From: Acidobacteriota bacterium
GTDB lineage: Bacteria > Acidobacteriota > Terriglobia > UBA7540
Direction: 5' to 3'
DNA: 8,236 nt
NCBI GenBank assembly: GCA_021784615.1
Contig: JAJYHU010000401.1
Coordinates: forward strand, 1-8,236
The notes under the pieces: generated by a model
What the model was told of the DNA's origin: nothing
The model's database searches: none
What the model saw: only the letters and a program-made list of their open reading frames with translations
Program-made: the position numbers and the translations under genes
Shown: one piece after another, positions 5,450 through 8,236 of the stretch
Layout: each line of letters starts with the position of its first letter
Numbering within the stretch: position 1 is the stretch's first letter

Positions 5450-7780
5450 CTACGCCCCTTCGGACGTATCGTGTTCGTCTGGCTCATAATCGCTGCCATA
5501 TCCGCCATACCCGTATCCGTACTGTTGATAGTAGCCGTCCTTATACCCGTAACCTTGACGATGCACGTTGACGTCATTCAATGCTACCCCAAGGATTCGA
5601 GCCCCGGCGCCATAAAGCAATGACCGGGCCCGGCGGACAACTTCGTAAGGCGTATCAAAGGCCCGTGTGACCAGAACCACAGCGTCGGTCATCGTCGCGA
5701 GGATTCTGCTATCGGCAACGTTCAGTAACGGCGGAGAATCGACAAGAACGTATTCAAATTCCGCGCAGAGCTTCCTTAACATCTCAGCCGTCAGTGGCGA
5801 GGAGAGAATCTCGGCGGGATTGGGAGGAATGGGGCCGCAGGGAATGACGTATAGGTTTTTAACTCCGGGGACCGGTAGAATGGCATCAGCAAGATTGACT
5901 CGGCCGGTTAGGCATTGCACGAATCCGGGGTTGTTCTGGACTCCTGCCGTGCGATGACAGGAGGGGCGCCGCATATCACAGTCGACGATTACCACTCTGC
6001 TGCCCAGGCTGGCCAGGGTTGCACCCAAGTTAACTGTTGTAGTGGTTTTGCCCTCGCCGGGAAGGGCGCTGGTTACCAGCAGCAGCTTGGGAACGGGGTT
6101 GGCTGACAACAGAATGGAAGTCCGCAACGAACGGAAAGCTTCAAGCGAGGCAGGATTCTTTTGAATGGCGAGAGATCCTGTGCCGTTGCCATCCATTTTT
6201 ATGGTGGCCAGCTTCCTGCTGGAGGACTGTTGTGACCCGTTCAAGTGGAAGGAAGGAAGGACGCCGAGCGAGGGTAATCGCAAAAGCGATTCCACTTCGT
6301 CGGGAGTTTTCAGGGTGTTGTCCAAATACTCCTGGAGAAATGCCAGCCCGACTCCAAGTCCTGTTCCTAAAATGAATCCGAGAGCAAGGTTCAGCAGCAC
6401 CCGGGGCTTTGCGGGAGTTTTGGGGACTTCGGAAGGATCCACGACCATGATGTTGCTGGCCTTGAGCCCTGCTGCAACCTGAGCTTCCTTCATGCGCTGT
6501 AGAACCCCGTCGTACAGTGAGCGGTTGGTATCCACTTCGCGCTTCAGGATGTTGTACTCGATCGACTTTTGCCCCACAACATTGACCAGCTTTTCCTGCT
6601 GATCCAAAAGTCCTCGAAGGAATTGCTCGCGAGCGAGCGATGCCTGATACTCCTGGGTAATGTTCTGTGACAAGTTAAGTTTCTGGCGGTTGAGGTTGGC
6701 CTGAACCGAATCAATTTGTTTCTTAAGAGCTTTGGCCTTTGGATATCCCGGCTTCACCGTTGCCGTCAATTCGGAGTATTGACTTTGCAATTCGCCGAGG
6801 TTTTCCTGAAGTCTTTGAATCAGGGTATTGGAAAGGAACCCAGGCAGATCCTGCACTTTTCCCGCCTGAACCAAGCTGTATAAGGACTGCTTCTGAGTCC
6901 GGTCGGCCTGGGCTTGGGTGTACTCTTGCTGAAGTTGTTCCAGGCGAGCGTCCGCCATACTTTGCGATTGTGCGTTGACAGCGTTCTGAACGAAAAGGAT
7001 GGAATTCTTCTCGGCATACGCCTGCAAGGCATCTTCCGACTTTTGCAGTTTCGATTTAAGTTCCACCAGGCGGCCTGAGAGCCATTCGGACGCTTTTAAC
7101 GCTTCATCCCACTTAACTTGGAGATTCCGATCGATATAGTCATTGGCAAGCTGGTTGGCAATACGTGATGCCAATTCCGGGTTATGGGAAAGAAATGACA
7201 CCCTGACCAGGTTGCTCCGCTCAATAGGCGCAACGCCCGTGGAATCCATGAAATGAGAGACACTGTTGCGAAAGGCTTCCGAAGATGAGTCTGGGGGGCT
7301 TGGGTCGGAAGGTGAAGGAATTTTTTGCGGAACGGTCGTCACCAAGCCGAAATACTTATGGCCTTCATAGAATTCCGGGTACTGATAAAGGCGCAGATCG
7401 CGCACGACACGTTCGGCAAGTGACCGGCTCAACAGGATCTTGTATTGTGTTTCCCGGTAGCTTGCAATGTCCCACGAAGGGCCCGCCTGGGCAATCTGCT
7501 GGAAGCTTAGAACCTGCGGTTCCTCCGGATTGATTTCAATCAAGACCCTTCCGGCGTAAACCCGTTTTTCCTTAAATGTCCCGAGTGCGACGGTCGTGAA
7601 AACAATTAACAAACACGTCAGAACAATCCAACGGCGTTTCAGAATAACGTGCCAGTAATCGAGCAGTCGAAGAGACTCCTCCGGGGAAACGTCCAGCACA
7701 TCTTCTTCCCGTAGCGATTGAAAATTGACTCGTCCCAGGCTTCGCACCGGATTGACTGGCGTAATTTCCTTCTCGTCCAT
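5450..7780 (-). CDS. Fused polysaccharide co-polymerase (Wzz) and tyrosine autokinase (Wzc-like)
   Basis: A 776-residue inner-membrane protein that would control chain length and export of exopolysaccharide through cycles of tyrosine autophosphorylation. The order is: a cytoplasmic N-terminus with the Wzz-type segment SLRLLDYWHVILKRRW (36-51); first membrane helix about 51-69; a periplasmic domain with a long helical coiled-coil part (about 223-430); the proline-spaced motif PSEVPKTPAKP (449-459) leading into the second membrane helix (about 461-482); then the cytoplasmic kinase. The kinase has the oligomerisation motif E547/R550/R553 (EX2RX2R), Walker A PGEGKTT (574-580) with K578, Walker A' VIVDCDMRRP (597-606) with D600 and D602, and Walker B YVLVDSPP (677-684) with D681. 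The C-terminal tail has nine tyrosines between Y744 and Y765, the expected autophosphorylation cluster. All motifs are intact, so it is probably active. The ATG is preceded by a weak GAGAA site. The partner Wza-like exporter and tyrosine phosphatase are not in the window. Confidence 0.95.
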   Translation of the reverse strand: MDEKEITPVNPVRSLGRVNFQSLREEDVLDVSPEESLRLLDYWHVILKRRWIVLTCLLIVFTTVALGTFKEKRVYAGRVLIEINPEEPQVLSFQQIAQAGPSWDIASYRETQYKILLSRSLAERVVRDLRLYQYPEFYEGHKYFGLVTTVPQKIPSPSDPSPPDSSSEAFRNSVSHFMDSTGVAPIERSNLVRVSFLSHNPELASRIANQLANDYIDRNLQVKWDEALKASEWLSGRLVELKSKLQKSEDALQAYAEKNSILFVQNAVNAQSQSMADARLEQLQQEYTQAQADRTQKQSLYSLVQAGKVQDLPGFLSNTLIQRLQENLGELQSQYSELTATVKPGYPKAKALKKQIDSVQANLNRQKLNLSQNITQEYQASLAREQFLRGLLDQQEKLVNVVGQKSIEYNILKREVDTNRSLYDGVLQRMKEAQVAAGLKASNIMVVDPSEVPKTPAKPRVLLNLALGFILGTGLGVGLAFLQEYLDNTLKTPDEVESLLRLPSLGVLPSFHLNGSQQSSSRKLATIKMDGNGTGSLAIQKNPASLEAFRSLRTSILLSANPVPKLLLVTSALPGEGKTTTTVNLGATLASLGSRVVIVDCDMRRPSCHRTAGVQNNPGFVQCLTGRVNLADAILPVPGVKNLYVIPCGPIPPNPAEILSSPLTAEMLRKLCAEFEYVLVDSPPLLNVADSRILATMTDAVVLVTRAFDTPYEVVRRARSLLYGAGARILGVALNDVNVHRQGYGYKDGYYQQYGYGYGGYGSDYEPDEHDTSEGA

Positions 7781-7958
7781 AGCAGTTCTCAGCGGGTTCT
7801 CGATCAGCTCACGTCCGTCAGATGGAAAGCCACGAGTATTCTTGTTGACGCAACGCTCGATACATTAATTAGCCTTTCGCAGCCAATGATTTTGGCCTTC
7901 TCCGCTGTCTGCGCGGCCTGCCCTTTGTGTCTCGAACTCTCTCTCAGGAACTCATCCG

Positions 7959-8127
7959 CTGGCGCAATACCCAGTTGCGGTTTCGCTCCTTTTAGCGCGT
8001 TCACACGAGAACCCGCAAGGGATGAGCCATTCCCGAGGTTTTTCCCGCAGCGTCCAGGCTCATAGATCGCCTCGGGGAGCAATCTTTACGCCCTGCCAAA
8101 ATCTGAGGACTCTATTTACTCCCCGAG
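7959..8127 (-). other. Candidate structured leader RNA of the kinase gene
   Basis: Read on the minus strand, four pairing units follow one another with short linkers. The first is a perfect 9-bp stem, CTCGGGGAG (8071-8079) with CTCCCCGAG (8119-8127), closing a 39-nt interior. The second is a 7-bp stem, ATGAGCC (8022-8028) with GGCTCAT (8057-8063). The third is TTGCGG (7975-7980) with CCGCAA (8013-8018), enclosing two small hairpins and thus a possible three-way junction. The fourth is CTGG (7959-7962) with CCAG (7971-7974). It does not match a riboswitch class I know; I compared it by eye with the c-di-GMP (GEMM) pattern without success. The pairings are seen; that they form a functional RNA is inference. 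Confidence 0.35.
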
Positions 8128-8168
8128 CTATCCATGGGGAAACCCCGGGATTGATCAAAGAGACGCAC

Positions 8169-8182
8169 GCAAAACCTTTTGC
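8169..8182. repeat. Operator-like inverted repeat GCAAAA-cc-TTTTGC
   Basis: A perfect 6+6 bp inverted repeat with a 2-bp centre, about 390 bp upstream of the kinase ATG. The centre is too small for an RNA loop without opening pairs, so the symmetry is more natural for a dimeric DNA-binding regulator. There is no second copy that I noticed, and the target regulator is unknown. Confidence 0.3.
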
Positions 8183-8236
8183 TCCCTCTCGCCCGGCGGT
8201 CGCTCGATAATCACCTTCCAGGCGCCTCACTTACAA

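Larger units (their letters stand above)
7781..8236 (-). promoter_or_regulatory. Long leader/promoter region of the kinase gene
   Basis: At least 456 bp without a convincing gene. A TTG-started 92-codon frame (8082-7804) ends 23 bp before the kinase ATG; it lacks a ribosome site and any recognisable motif. The region contains the dense array of inverted repeats at 7959-8127 (separate entry), the palindrome at 8169-8182, GGGG-AAA-CCCC (8136-8146) and a hairpin GCCAA (7882-7886) with TTGGC (7892-7896). I found no well-matched -35/-10 pair. The upstream gene, if any, lies outside the window. Confidence 0.45.

Noticed and set aside
7860..7895. A possible promoter before the kinase gene, TTGGCT with TATCGA at an 18-bp spacing on the minus strand.
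   Set aside because: Both boxes match the consensus poorly, and the first overlaps a hairpin arm. Such matches are frequent by chance.
7804..8082. A 92-codon minus-strand frame ending 23 bp before the kinase ATG.
   Set aside because: TTG start without a Shine-Dalgarno, no familiar motif, and it runs through the inverted-repeat array. I treat it as non-coding leader.
8019..8127. Comparison of the kinase leader with the c-di-GMP (GEMM) riboswitch, prompted by a GGACGC string.
   Set aside because: The flanking conserved strings and helix order of that class are absent.

Overview
The window holds a four-gene surface-polysaccharide locus, with every gene on the minus strand, so transcription runs from high to low coordinates. 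In transcription order the genes are: a fused Wzz-type polysaccharide co-polymerase/bacterial tyrosine kinase (7780-5450), a UDP-glucuronate decarboxylase-like short-chain dehydrogenase (4965-3997), a GT-B glycosyltransferase of the GT4 type (3910-2807), and a Tat-exported protein that looks like an unclassified glycoside hydrolase (2466-175). No rRNA, tRNA, transposase, integrase or CRISPR array was seen.

The moderate GC content (about 53-57% in the parts counted or scanned), the fused Wzc-like kinase with a glycine/tyrosine-rich tail and the Tat-exported hydrolase suggest a Gram-negative, probably soil or sediment bacterium. Acidobacteriota would fit, but this is an inference from general resemblance and nothing in the window proves it.

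The genes read as one pathway. The decarboxylase would supply a nucleotide sugar (UDP-xylose) in the cytoplasm, the glycosyltransferase would add a sugar to a growing glycan, and the membrane kinase/co-polymerase would control chain length and export. The exported hydrolase may trim, release or degrade a polysaccharide outside the cytoplasm. An initiating glycosyltransferase, Wzx flippase, Wzy polymerase and Wza outer-membrane exporter are not in the window, so the locus is either incomplete here or its partners lie elsewhere.

Spacing is loose. The decarboxylase and glycosyltransferase genes are 86 bp apart and probably co-transcribed. Intergenic stretches of 340 bp (2467-2806), 484 bp (4966-5449) and at least 456 bp (7781-8236) precede the hydrolase, decarboxylase and kinase genes and could hold separate promoters. 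The kinase leader is the most structured, with a 9-bp perfect inverted repeat, a 7-bp inverted repeat, an apparent three-way junction and a hairpin packed into 7959-8127. The low-coordinate edge (1-110) is a very GC-rich block, about 77% GC, with no recognisable gene; it starts just beyond a compound hairpin at the 3' end of the hydrolase gene.

The most useful annotation correction is the hydrolase start. The longest reading frame begins at a GTG at 2496, but a perfect AGGAGG lies inside that extension, 6 nt before a second GTG at 2466, which also places the twin-arginine signal near the N-terminus.
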